Positions 1-6,252 of a stretch of DNA of 7,495 nucleotides are shown here, piece after piece (the stretch's first letter is position 1; each line of letters begins with the position of its first letter). Location of the stretch: assembly GCA_021827245.1 (NCBI GenBank), contig JAKAWN010000340.1, forward strand, positions 1 through 7,495. Direction: 5' to 3'. Position numbers and translations under genes: made by a program. The DNA comes from Acidobacteriota bacterium (GTDB lineage: Bacteria > Acidobacteriota > Terriglobia > UBA7540). The notes under the pieces are model-generated. The model saw only the letters and a list, made by a program, of their open reading frames with translations, searched no databases and was not told the origin of the DNA.

Positions 1-140
1 GTCAAAAGTTGGTCCGCCCTTTCGCCATAGTGACGGAATGAAATGCTATCTCATTGCCAATGCGATACCTCACTCGCCCGAGCGCGGAAGTCAGGTTAGG
101 CGCAGGCGTGCTGAGTCTTCGGGATGGATACTCCCCGCGT
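1..140. other. Short sequence downstream of lysA, no gene seen
   Basis: This stretch lies 3' of the lysA stop codon on the minus strand and runs to the window edge. I see no conserved protein, no convincing hairpin followed by a T-run, and no RNA gene. The overlapping plus-strand reading frames here are short, Arg/Ser/Pro-rich and mostly antisense to lysA. In many bacteria lysA is followed by another diaminopimelate or lysine pathway gene, but nothing of that kind is visible in these 140 bases. Confidence 0.5.
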
Positions 141-1382
141 TCAGAGAACTTCTCCGGCCATCAAATCTTCCAGGCTTTCTCTGGGGCGGATCAATTCGAC
201 CTTGCTGCCCGCGACCATCACCTCAGGCGGTCGAGGACGCGAGTTGTAGTTTGAAGAGAGAACGTAGCCGTAAGCGCCAGCGGTCATGACAGCGACCAGG
301 TCGCCCGGCTCGACGCAAGGCATTTCGCGATCGCGCGCCAGGAAGTCGCCGGTTTCGCAAAGCGGCCCGACGACGTCGGCGAGGAACGTCTTTTCCGTAC
401 GCCGTTCGACAGGAATGATCTGGTGCAATGAGCCGTAGAGCGTCGGCCGGATCAAATCGTTCATGCCTGCGTCGACCACGACAAAGTGTTTTTGCCCGGT
501 GTTCTTGATGTAGAGAACTCGTGTCAGCAGGATTCCGGCGTTGCCCACAAGCGCGCGTCCCGGCTCCAGGATCAAGCGATAGGGCGTCGCGGCCAGGCGG
601 CTCTTCAGTGCCGCGGTCAGCCGATCCATTTCCAGCGGGCTCTCATCCACGTAGCGGATGCCATAGCCGCCGCCCAGATCAAGGAATTCCAAACGGATTC
701 CTTCGTGCTCAAGGACCTGGGCAAGCTCCAGAATTTCCTGAAGCGCCTGAACGAAAGGGTCCACATCGAGGATTTGCGATCCGATGTGGCAAGCGATGCC
801 CCGTACCCGCAGCTCCGAAGCGGCCGCGGCACGCCGAAAAAGTTCCGCCGCCTGATCTTTAGGCACACCGAACTTATGGATGAACTGGCCGGTTGAGATG
901 TAAGGATGCGTGTCCGCCTCGACATCGGGATTAACGCGAATGGAAATGTTGGCCTGTCTGTTCAATTGCCGCGCGCGGCGGGCGATGGCGTCAAGTTCCC
1001 CGGCAGATTCCACATTGAACATCAGAATGCCCGCAGAAAGGCCCGCGTCGATTTCGATCTCGTCCTTTCCCACGCCGGAGAAGACAATCGAGTCCGGCCT
1101 GGCTCCAACTCTCAACACCCGGGCCAGCTCACCTCCGGAAACGATGTCGAAACCGGCGCCGGCCTGCCGCAGAAGGTTGAGGATCTTGAGATTGGAATTG
1201 GCTTTAACGGAGTAGCAGATCAGGTTCGGGATGTCGGCGAGTCTGCGCTCAATGTGGTCAAAATTCTCCTCGATAGCGGAGCGGCTGTAGACGTAGGCAG
1301 GCGTGCCGAAGCGCGCGGCAAGTTCGGCCAGCGAAGCGCCCTCACACTGCAGTTGGTCCTCTGCGTAATGGAAGTATTCCAT
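141..1382 (-). CDS. lysA: Diaminopimelate decarboxylase LysA
   Basis: PLP-dependent enzyme that decarboxylates meso-diaminopimelate to L-lysine, the last step of the DAP pathway, in the cytosol. The 413-aa length is normal for the family. It is a fold-type III (alanine-racemase-like) barrel. YSVKAN carries the PLP Schiff-base lysine K60, HIGSQ is at 199-203, the glycine-rich phosphate loop LGGGYG at 236-241, EPGR at 273-276, and the C-terminal beta domain has CETGD at 342-346 (active-site Cys342) and GAYGY at 369-373. The start fits because FGTPAYVYSR at 25-34 sits where LysA N-termini place it. No good ribosome site precedes the ATG: a GGGAG lies about 19 nt upstream, which is too far. It is probably the last gene of a minus-strand group with deoC and the GAF-PP2C gene. 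No lysine riboswitch fits in the 77-nt gap upstream. All key residues are present. Confidence 0.97.
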   Translation of the reverse strand: MEYFHYAEDQLQCEGASLAELAARFGTPAYVYSRSAIEENFDHIERRLADIPNLICYSVKANSNLKILNLLRQAGAGFDIVSGGELARVLRVGARPDSIVFSGVGKDEIEIDAGLSAGILMFNVESAGELDAIARRARQLNRQANISIRVNPDVEADTHPYISTGQFIHKFGVPKDQAAELFRRAAAASELRVRGIACHIGSQILDVDPFVQALQEILELAQVLEHEGIRLEFLDLGGGYGIRYVDESPLEMDRLTAALKSRLAATPYRLILEPGRALVGNAGILLTRVLYIKNTGQKHFVVVDAGMNDLIRPTLYGSLHQIIPVERRTEKTFLADVVGPLCETGDFLARDREMPCVEPGDLVAVMTAGAYGYVLSSNYNSRPRPPEVMVAGSKVELIRPRESLEDLMAGEVL

Positions 1383-1411
1383 CGTAATTTGTCTGATTTA
1401 ACTCCCGGCCT

Positions 1412-1433
1412 GCTGGAACCCATCGGTTCCAGC
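1412..1433 (-). other. Perfect 9-bp hairpin in the spacer upstream of lysA
   Basis: GCTGGAACC (1412-1420) and GGTTCCAGC (1425-1433) are exact inverted repeats around a 4-nt loop, so the RNA of either strand can form a stable GC-rich stem. The hairpin sits about 30 nt before the lysA ATG and about 26 nt after the stop of the upstream phosphatase gene. On the transcribed (minus) strand no U-tract follows, so a classical intrinsic terminator is unlikely. A transcript-stabilising or processing structure, or a weak attenuator between the two cistrons, fits better. A protein-binding palindrome is also possible. Confidence 0.6.
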
Positions 1434-1459
1434 CTCATTGCCAAGGTACACTCTGCATC

Positions 1460-3214
1460 TCAGCAGACGCGGGCTAGAACCAGCGTTTGATCGTCGCGCT
1501 GAGGCAGGCCCTGCTCAAAACGCGCGACTTCAGTGAACAGCAGATCAATGATCTCATGCAAAGGACGCTTCGCGTTTTCGCGCAACAGGTGTGACAGATG
1601 GCGCGAGCCGAACTCCTGGAGTTCCGGGCTCATGGCCTCAACCAGACCATCTGAGAAAAACGCCAGAAGGTCCCCCTTCCTCAAGTGAAGAGAGATTTCC
1701 TGATATTCTGTGTGCTCCAGCAGACCCAGTGGAATCCCTTCGGCCTGGATCGGACGCGACCGGCCATTGCGGATCAGGAGCGGCAATGGCATCCCGGCGT
1801 TGGCAAGGTGCATGACCATCTGCTTGGGCTCCCACACCGCGTAGACCAGGGTGATAAAGTGGCCCTCAACCCTGCGTTCGAGCAACGTCGCATTCAGGCG
1901 CCGGAGCATTTCCGGCACCGGGGGCCGCAGCGCTGCAAGACTACGCATGATTCCGCCGGCGAGCGCCCCATAGAGAGCGGCTGGCGCCCCCTTGCCGCTG
2001 ACGTCGCCTACTGTCAGGGCATGCCGGTCCTTGCCGTAATTCAGGAAGTCATATAAGTCTCCGCCAAGTTGGCGCGCAGGCTGGAAGCGGAGGTCGATCT
2101 CGAGGCCGGGGATGCTCGGCGATGTCCCGGGCATCAGGAGCATCTGAATTTCCTGCGCACGCTTCAAATCTCGCTCGAGGCGAGCTTCGCTCCTCAGCAC
2201 CCGCTCATACAGCCGCGCGTTCTCAATGGCAATGGCGATCTGCGGCGCTAGTGTGGAAAAGATCCGGACATGCTCTTCCGTAAAGTAATTCGAGTTGGGA
2301 CTTTCAAGATCCACAACGCCAATAACGCGGCCTCGGTAGATCAGGGGAACTGCCATCTCCGATTTCGTTTCCGGATTAATTCGGATGTAACGTGGGTCAC
2401 GGGTGACGTCTGGGGCCCGGACGGGTTGCAACGAGTCTGCGGCGGCGCCCACAATACCCTGGCCAAAACGGACGGTCGTCTTGTCCGGAAGACTCTCGTC
2501 CTGGCGCAATGTCAGGACGGAGTTGAATGTCCTGGCCTGTTCATCCGCCAGCATGATGCTGAACCGGTGATAATCTACCAGGCGTTTGGTCAGCCCACCA
2601 ATCTTGCGGAGCAGTTCGTTAAGAACAAGGACCGAGCTCAGCTCGCGACTGATTTCGTTCAGCAACTTCAAGGTGCGGGACTGGCGAAGGCTGCGCCGGT
2701 AAAGCCGGGCGTTCTCGATAGCCATAGCCATTCGGCCGCCCAGAAGCTCCAGCAGGTTGATGTGCTGATCGGTGAAGAATTCGGTTGAGTCGGCCTCCAG
2801 GTCGATGACGCCGATGACACGATTCTTCAGAATCAAGGGAATCGCCAGTTCGGACTTAATGCTGGACATCGATTCAATGTAAGATGGATCGCTTCGGACG
2901 TCGTTCACCAGAATCGAACGACGCTCGAGGGCTGCACGGCCGACAATCCCTTCGCCCACCTTGATGTGAAGTTTCCGAACCAGTTCTTCCGGGTGGCCGA
3001 CGCTTGAACGGACCCGCAACTCCTGTTTTTTTTCGTTCAATAAAAGGATCGCAAAGACCTTGTAGTCAATGACTCGCTTGACCAACTCGGCGATGCGCAC
3101 CATCAACACATCCAGGTCAAGCGTGGAGGTGATCTGCTCGCTGACTTCCAACAGCAGCGTCAGCAGTTCAGTGGCTCCCAGGGGGCGAACTGGTGGTTTG
3201 ACAATTTGTGACAT
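1460..3214 (-). CDS. Tandem-GAF PP2C-type serine/threonine phosphatase (RsbU/SpoIIE family)
   Basis: Cytosolic signalling phosphatase of 584 aa with no membrane segment seen. GAF1 spans roughly 24-170 and GAF2 roughly 185-335. The two are clearly paralogous: VGEGIVG (86-92) matches FGQGIVG (250-256), KSELAIPLI (120-128) matches KSEMAVPLI (284-292), and both end in AIENARLY. A short helical linker (about 336-362) of coiled-coil character leads to the SpoIIE/PP2C catalytic domain, about 375-584. Its metal-binding signatures are intact: GGDLYDF (384-390), GDVSGKG (403-409), SDG (521-523) and DDQT (574-577). Family knowledge: such enzymes dephosphorylate anti-sigma-factor antagonists or similar phosphoproteins, with GAF domains sensing a ligand or partner. 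The substrate here is unknown, since no kinase, antagonist or sigma gene is adjacent. The start lies 3 nt after the deoC stop with no Shine-Dalgarno visible, suggesting translational coupling. Confidence 0.92.
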   Translation of the reverse strand: MSQIVKPPVRPLGATELLTLLLEVSEQITSTLDLDVLMVRIAELVKRVIDYKVFAILLLNEKKQELRVRSSVGHPEELVRKLHIKVGEGIVGRAALERRSILVNDVRSDPSYIESMSSIKSELAIPLILKNRVIGVIDLEADSTEFFTDQHINLLELLGGRMAMAIENARLYRRSLRQSRTLKLLNEISRELSSVLVLNELLRKIGGLTKRLVDYHRFSIMLADEQARTFNSVLTLRQDESLPDKTTVRFGQGIVGAAADSLQPVRAPDVTRDPRYIRINPETKSEMAVPLIYRGRVIGVVDLESPNSNYFTEEHVRIFSTLAPQIAIAIENARLYERVLRSEARLERDLKRAQEIQMLLMPGTSPSIPGLEIDLRFQPARQLGGDLYDFLNYGKDRHALTVGDVSGKGAPAALYGALAGGIMRSLAALRPPVPEMLRRLNATLLERRVEGHFITLVYAVWEPKQMVMHLANAGMPLPLLIRNGRSRPIQAEGIPLGLLEHTEYQEISLHLRKGDLLAFFSDGLVEAMSPELQEFGSRHLSHLLRENAKRPLHEIIDLLFTEVARFEQGLPQRDDQTLVLARVC

Positions 3215-3217
3215 GAA

Positions 3218-4111
3218 TCAGCTCATGCGGCGCGCGGCTTCTGCCAGGATGCCAGCCGAGGCGCTGGTTCCCAGCCGCTCCGCGCCAGCTCGCAGCATTT
3301 TCAGCGTGTCGCTTAACGTCCGGATTCCACCGGCTGCCTTGACGCCTATCGACGGTCCAACAGTCTGGCGCATCAGCCGGACATCGGCCTCTGTGGCTCC
3401 CGACGGCCCAAATCCCGTAGCGGTTTTGACGTAATCGGCGCCCGCCTGCTCGGCAATTTGACAGGCGACAACCTTTTGCTCATCGGAAAGATAGGCGTTC
3501 TCCAGGATCACCTTTATGATGCAGCCGGAATCGTGCGCGATGTCCACCACACCGCGAATGTCGCTCTCAACAGATTCCAAATTGCCCGAGCGCATGGCTC
3601 CGATATTCATCACCATATCAAGTTCTTCCGCACCCACGCGAATGCAGGCTGCGGCTTCCGCGCGCTTGACAGAAGTGAGCACCGCCCCGAATGGGAAACC
3701 CACCACCGTCCCAACCTTGACGCCGGTTCCACGCAAGAGATTGGCCGCTAAAGGAACCCAAACCGGGTGTATCGCAACGGTTCCAACACCCAGCGCCACG
3801 GCCTCGCGGCAGAAACGTTCGATCTCTTCGTACGACGCCTCCGGCTTCAGCTTCGTGTGGTCAATCACACTTGCCAGCGTCCGGACATCCACAGAGTTAT
3901 GCGGGACGGAATTCTGCGGAGCCAAATCCCCGTTTTTCTCCTCCATCACGAAAGCTAATCGGCCAATCATTCCTGCGAGATCAGTCCTGGACGGTTTGGA
4001 TGATGCCATAGGAGTTGTTGGCGATTCTGGAACGCTCACTCCCGACCCAGGAGTGCGGCAGCAGAACGAGGTGTTAATAACAGAATCAAAACCCTCACCA
4101 TTAGCTGCCAT
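3218..4111 (-). CDS. deoC: Deoxyribose-phosphate aldolase DeoC
   Basis: Class I (Schiff-base) aldolase that cleaves 2-deoxyribose 5-phosphate to glyceraldehyde 3-phosphate and acetaldehyde in deoxynucleoside catabolism. The TIM-barrel core runs from about residue 79 to 297: IDHTKLKPEA (83-92), VGFPFGA (137-143), ELDMVMN (163-169) with catalytic Asp165, VKTATGF (228-234) with Schiff-base Lys229, and GVKAAGGIRT (256-265) with Lys258. The maximal frame is 297 aa, about 75 longer than the usual 215-225. The extra N-terminus is low in conserved features and looks like a start over-call. Downstream options are ATG at 4009, 3970 and 3946, or a TTG at 3925 preceded by GGAGGAG at a 12-nt spacing. I give the longest frame but believe the true start is probably 3925-4009. 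The gene leads the minus-strand group and its stop nearly touches the phosphatase start. Confidence 0.95.
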   Translation of the reverse strand: MAANGEGFDSVINTSFCCRTPGSGVSVPESPTTPMASSKPSRTDLAGMIGRLAFVMEEKNGDLAPQNSVPHNSVDVRTLASVIDHTKLKPEASYEEIERFCREAVALGVGTVAIHPVWVPLAANLLRGTGVKVGTVVGFPFGAVLTSVKRAEAAACIRVGAEELDMVMNIGAMRSGNLESVESDIRGVVDIAHDSGCIIKVILENAYLSDEQKVVACQIAEQAGADYVKTATGFGPSGATEADVRLMRQTVGPSIGVKAAGGIRTLSDTLKMLRAGAERLGTSASAGILAEAARRMS

Positions 4112-4137
4112 TCTAACATAACCGGCAGGACTTTCAC
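4110..4137 (-). promoter_or_regulatory. Candidate sigma70-type promoter for the deoC group
   Basis: On the minus strand, GTGAAA (4137-4132) is followed after 16 nt by TAGAAT (4115-4110). These match four and five of six consensus positions of TTGACA and TATAAT. Transcription would begin near 4103, inside the longest deoC frame. If the promoter is real, the ATG at 4111 cannot be used and DeoC starts further in, in line with the family length. The call rests on motif matching only. Confidence 0.35.
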
Positions 4138-4204
4138 TGCCTTCACCCCAGCCTGCGGTTTCGGAATATGGCCCGCCAGCCGGAACCCTTCATGTCACTC
4201 CTGC

Positions 4205-4558
4205 ATGTACAATGATTTTGTGGAGCGTGAGCGATTCGAGCGACTGGTCGGCGAAGTTCTGGACAGCCTGCCCGAGCCATTCCGGAGCAGGCTGTCCAAT
4301 CTCGCTATAATTGTTGAGGATTCTCCTCCGCGGGAGCCTGACCGGGGCGGTTTGCTGCTAGGCCTTTTCTCGGGTGTTCCGCGAACCTTGAAGAGCGTTT
4401 TCTCCGCTGACCTGCCTGACCATATCTTCCTGTACCAGAAGAATATTGAGGCGATCTGCTCAACCGATGCACAAATCGAGCAACAGATCCGCGACACGCT
4501 GCTGCATGAAATTGGCCACTACTTCGGACTGAGCGAGGATGAACTCCGAAATGTTTAA
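4205..4558 (+). CDS. Minimal zincin-like metalloprotease (PF06262/DUF1025-type)
   Basis: Small cytosolic protein of 117 aa, the usual size for the family. It belongs to the compact zincin domain family related to matrix metalloproteases. The C-terminal HEIGHYFGLSEDEL (101-114) contains HExxH, with His101 and His105 as zinc ligands and Glu102 as general base. The following GLSEDEL tail is characteristic of the family. Earlier conserved parts are FERLVGEVLDSLPEPF (11-26), the strand NLAIIVED (32-39), LGLFSGVP (52-59) and the LPDHIFLYQ strand (70-78). There is no signal peptide or membrane segment. The substrate and role of these proteins are largely unknown. No Shine-Dalgarno precedes the ATG. 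An in-frame GTG at 4220 would give a protein beginning 5 residues later and would still keep every conserved block. The gene heads the plus-strand group, divergent from deoC, with tsaB 82 nt downstream. Confidence 0.88.
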   Translation: MYNDFVERERFERLVGEVLDSLPEPFRSRLSNLAIIVEDSPPREPDRGGLLLGLFSGVPRTLKSVFSADLPDHIFLYQKNIEAICSTDAQIEQQIRDTLLHEIGHYFGLSEDELRNV

Positions 4559-4604
4559 GAATATCGGCGATCGTCAGGAAGTAGAGGTCTTGGCGGAAAT
4601 GGCG

Positions 4605-4632
4605 CGTGAGATTTGGCCGGGCCGGGTATAAT
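4605..4632 (+). promoter_or_regulatory. tsaB promoter with perfect TATAAT, probably giving a leaderless mRNA
   Basis: GTGAGA (4605-4610, four of six consensus matches) is followed after 16 nt by a perfect TATAAT (4627-4632). A start site 6-8 nt downstream falls at 4638-4640, directly before the tsaB ATG at 4641. No Shine-Dalgarno is visible between the box and the ATG. The arrangement predicts an mRNA with a leader of 0-3 nt. Confidence 0.6.
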
Positions 4633-4640
4633 GACTCTGA

Positions 4641-5399
4641 ATGCGAGTTCTAGCTATTGATACAACAAGCGATTGTGGCGGGGCTGCAGTATACGATCAG
4701 AGCGAATGCATGGCAATCGCCTTTAATGAGGAACCTGCCTCCCGGTATGCTGTGACGCTGTTCAGCCTGGTAGAACAAGCGCTTGCCCAGGCGCGCATCA
4801 CCTTTCCGGATATCGACCTTTACGCAGTGTCAAACGGTCCGGGCTCGTTTACCGGAATTCGAGTGGGCATAGCGGCGGCGCAAGGCTGGGCAAAGGCATT
4901 CGCGAAGCCTGTCAAGGGCGTAACTCTGCTCGAAGCCCTGGTGGAGCAGGCTCATCCGGAGACCGACTGGGCAGTGCCGCTTCTTGATGCGCGCCGGGGA
5001 GAGTTTTTTGTCAGCTTCTTCCGAAGAATGACCCACGCCACTGCTCAGACCCATAATTTCGAAGCAACCGGGCCAGGCCTGCTTGTGGGCCCGGATCGGC
5101 TGGTCAACCTGCTGCAGGCGCTTGGCCAGGGGGGCCAGTGCAGGACTTTCAGCGGTGGCTCAGTGGCCTGCATAACGCGCACACACGACCTAAAGGCTCG
5201 TTCGCTGCGTGAAAGCCTGGCGCCCGATCTGACTGCCGTCGATGTGTCCGGGGTGCTCCTCGAAGCTATTGCCAGGCTGGCTCTTCGTGCTCATGAACAG
5301 TGTAACGTGAGTTCGCCCGCAGACCTTGATGCCTGCTACATTCGGCGGTCAGATGCCGAGATGAATTGGCGGCCGTCGGCGACAAAGGCTGGCGCCTGA
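4641..5399 (+). CDS. tsaB: tRNA threonylcarbamoyladenosine biosynthesis protein TsaB
   Basis: Partner of TsaD and TsaE in transferring the threonylcarbamoyl group to A37 of ANN-decoding tRNAs (t6A). It is an ASKHA-fold scaffold without its own catalytic site. The protein has 252 aa, near the usual 220-240. The N-terminus MRVLAIDTTSDCGGAAVYD is the family's first strand-turn-strand. SNGPGSFTGIRVGIAAAQGWA (64-84) is the diagnostic loop and helix. LLDARRGEFFVSFF (114-127) is the second conserved block. The C-terminal half is variable, as usual. The start is certain: an in-frame TGA occupies 4638-4640 and the protein begins exactly where the family does. No Shine-Dalgarno is present, which fits a leaderless transcript. 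rimI follows after 59 nt, a pairing common in bacteria; the two can even be fused or overlapping. Confidence 0.95.
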   Translation: MRVLAIDTTSDCGGAAVYDQSECMAIAFNEEPASRYAVTLFSLVEQALAQARITFPDIDLYAVSNGPGSFTGIRVGIAAAQGWAKAFAKPVKGVTLLEALVEQAHPETDWAVPLLDARRGEFFVSFFRRMTHATAQTHNFEATGPGLLVGPDRLVNLLQALGQGGQCRTFSGGSVACITRTHDLKARSLRESLAPDLTAVDVSGVLLEAIARLALRAHEQCNVSSPADLDACYIRRSDAEMNWRPSATKAGA

Positions 5400-5458
5400 T
5401 TGAGAAATTCGGATTCCAACTCATATCTCACAGGCCCGAGGGCGTTTCTTTGCCTTCC

Positions 5459-5944
5459 ATGCTGAAGATCTCAGATGCGGTGAAAATCAGGCGGTTTTCA
5501 CGTAATGATGTGCAGGCCATCCTTGAAATCCAGAAGCTCTACATGTCTGCCTCGGCGTGGGGATGGCGCGACTACGAGCAGTTGGCAGGAGATCCCAGGG
5601 GAATGATCCTGGTGGCGGAACATGAAAGCGGAACGTCGCCGGAGCTTGTGGGGTTCGCCGTGGCATACCGGGTGGACGAGGAAGCAGAACTCTGGAATAT
5701 AGCTGTTGCGCCCCGATATCGACGTCAAGGCATTGCCAGGTCGCTGCTCAAGCAAATCCGCCAGACATTGGCAATCGCGGGAGTCCAAAGACTTTTTCTC
5801 GAGGTGCGAAGTTCAAACACACCTGCGATGGAACTCTATCAAGGCCTTGGCTTTACGCCGTTGCTTACCCGGAAGGGCTATTACCAGGATCCCTCAGAAG
5901 ACGCACTGCTTCTCGTCTGCCGATTGATCCCCTCCGGAGCCTGA
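5459..5944 (+). CDS. rimI: Ribosomal-protein-alanine N-acetyltransferase RimI (GNAT family)
   Basis: GNAT acetyltransferase that transfers acetyl from acetyl-CoA to an N-terminal alanine, classically of ribosomal protein S18. The 161 aa from ATG 5459 match the usual 145-165. Blocks seen: VKIRRFSRNDVQAILEIQ (8-25); ELWNIAVAPRYRRQGIA (77-93), holding the acetyl-CoA pyrophosphate loop RRQGIA; LFLEVRSSNTPAMELYQGLGF (112-132); and RKGYYQDPSEDALLL (138-152). The last two are strongly RimI-like. An in-frame TTG at 5366 would add 31 residues and overlap the end of tsaB by 34 nt. That extension matches nothing in the family, so I chose the ATG, although its upstream GAGGG is about 14 nt away and weak. 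It is probably co-transcribed with tsaB. The true substrate in this host is inferred from family only. Confidence 0.93.
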   Translation: MLKISDAVKIRRFSRNDVQAILEIQKLYMSASAWGWRDYEQLAGDPRGMILVAEHESGTSPELVGFAVAYRVDEEAELWNIAVAPRYRRQGIARSLLKQIRQTLAIAGVQRLFLEVRSSNTPAMELYQGLGFTPLLTRKGYYQDPSEDALLLVCRLIPSGA

Positions 5945-5969
5945 TGGCGTCCGCTGCATCAGCTTGTTC
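5937..5969 (+). terminator. Possible weak terminator overlapping the rimI stop
   Basis: CTGATG (5941-5946) pairs with CATCAG (5957-5962) around a 10-nt loop. With one bulged C the stem can extend by about three weaker pairs (5937-5939 with 5963-5965). The bases after it, CTTGTTCC, form only a poor U-tract. Its place at the end of the tsaB-rimI unit suits termination, but its strength is doubtful. Confidence 0.3.
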
Positions 5970-6252
5970 CGAGTGTGCGGAATGGCAAAATTCTCCTTCG
6001 AAGGTGTAATTTCCGTCGTACGACACCATCCCGAACTCCAAACTAGTACCCCAAACCGTGTATCCCCTACCCCATATGGTGCACACAACCTCAAATCTTT
6101 GTCTTCCAAGTGCGCTTTGAAAGTTTGACGCAAAACCTAACCGAACATAATCAAAGGATTTGCCTCCCACAGTCTGTCTTTCACCATCCCTTTGGAACAA
6201 GCCGTGCTTAGGCGGATGCTGTGGTTATTTTTGATTGGAGGTTGTACGTCCG
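5945..6252. other. 308-nt gene-free region with clustered small palindromes
   Basis: I find no convincing gene between rimI and the small exported protein. The region holds several exact inverted repeats: TTCCG/CGGAA (5967-5971 and 5978-5982), CCTTCGAAGG (5995-6004), GTCGTACGAC (6015-6024), GGTGT/ACACC enclosing that palindrome (6003-6007 and 6023-6027), and CCATATGG (6072-6079). Three CCCC runs and one CCC run occur at 6030-6073 on the plus strand. A 111-codon minus-strand frame (5865-6200) crosses it, but I do not accept it as a gene. The region may contain regulator sites, a structured RNA or the decayed remains of a gene. None can be proven here. Confidence 0.5.
6125..6151 (+). promoter_or_regulatory. 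Candidate promoter for the Lys/His-rich exported protein
   Basis: TTGACG (6125-6130, five of six consensus) is followed by CATAAT (6146-6151, five of six) with a 15-nt spacer, shorter than the 16-18 optimum. The start site would be near 6158, giving a leader of about 95 nt before ATG 6253. The two hexamers are good but the spacing lowers confidence. Confidence 0.38.

Noticed and set aside
1383..1459. Lysine riboswitch upstream of lysA
   Set aside because: The spacer is only 77 nt, far too short for the lysine aptamer of about 170 nt, and it contains one simple hairpin with no multi-helix junction.
906..1490. A 194-codon plus-strand open frame
   Set aside because: It is antisense to lysA, whose conserved residues are intact, and it crosses the gap and the end of the phosphatase gene. 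There is no recognisable domain and no ribosome site.
5366..5458. Upstream TTG start for rimI overlapping the end of tsaB
   Set aside because: The added 31 residues have no match to RimI N-termini. The GNAT fold begins right after ATG 5459, giving a normal length.
6026..6038. CCATCCCGAACTC, resembling the conserved loop of 5S rRNA
   Set aside because: The flanking bases do not follow 5S rRNA, the expected GGAAG does not come next, and no closing helix is found. I treat the match as chance.
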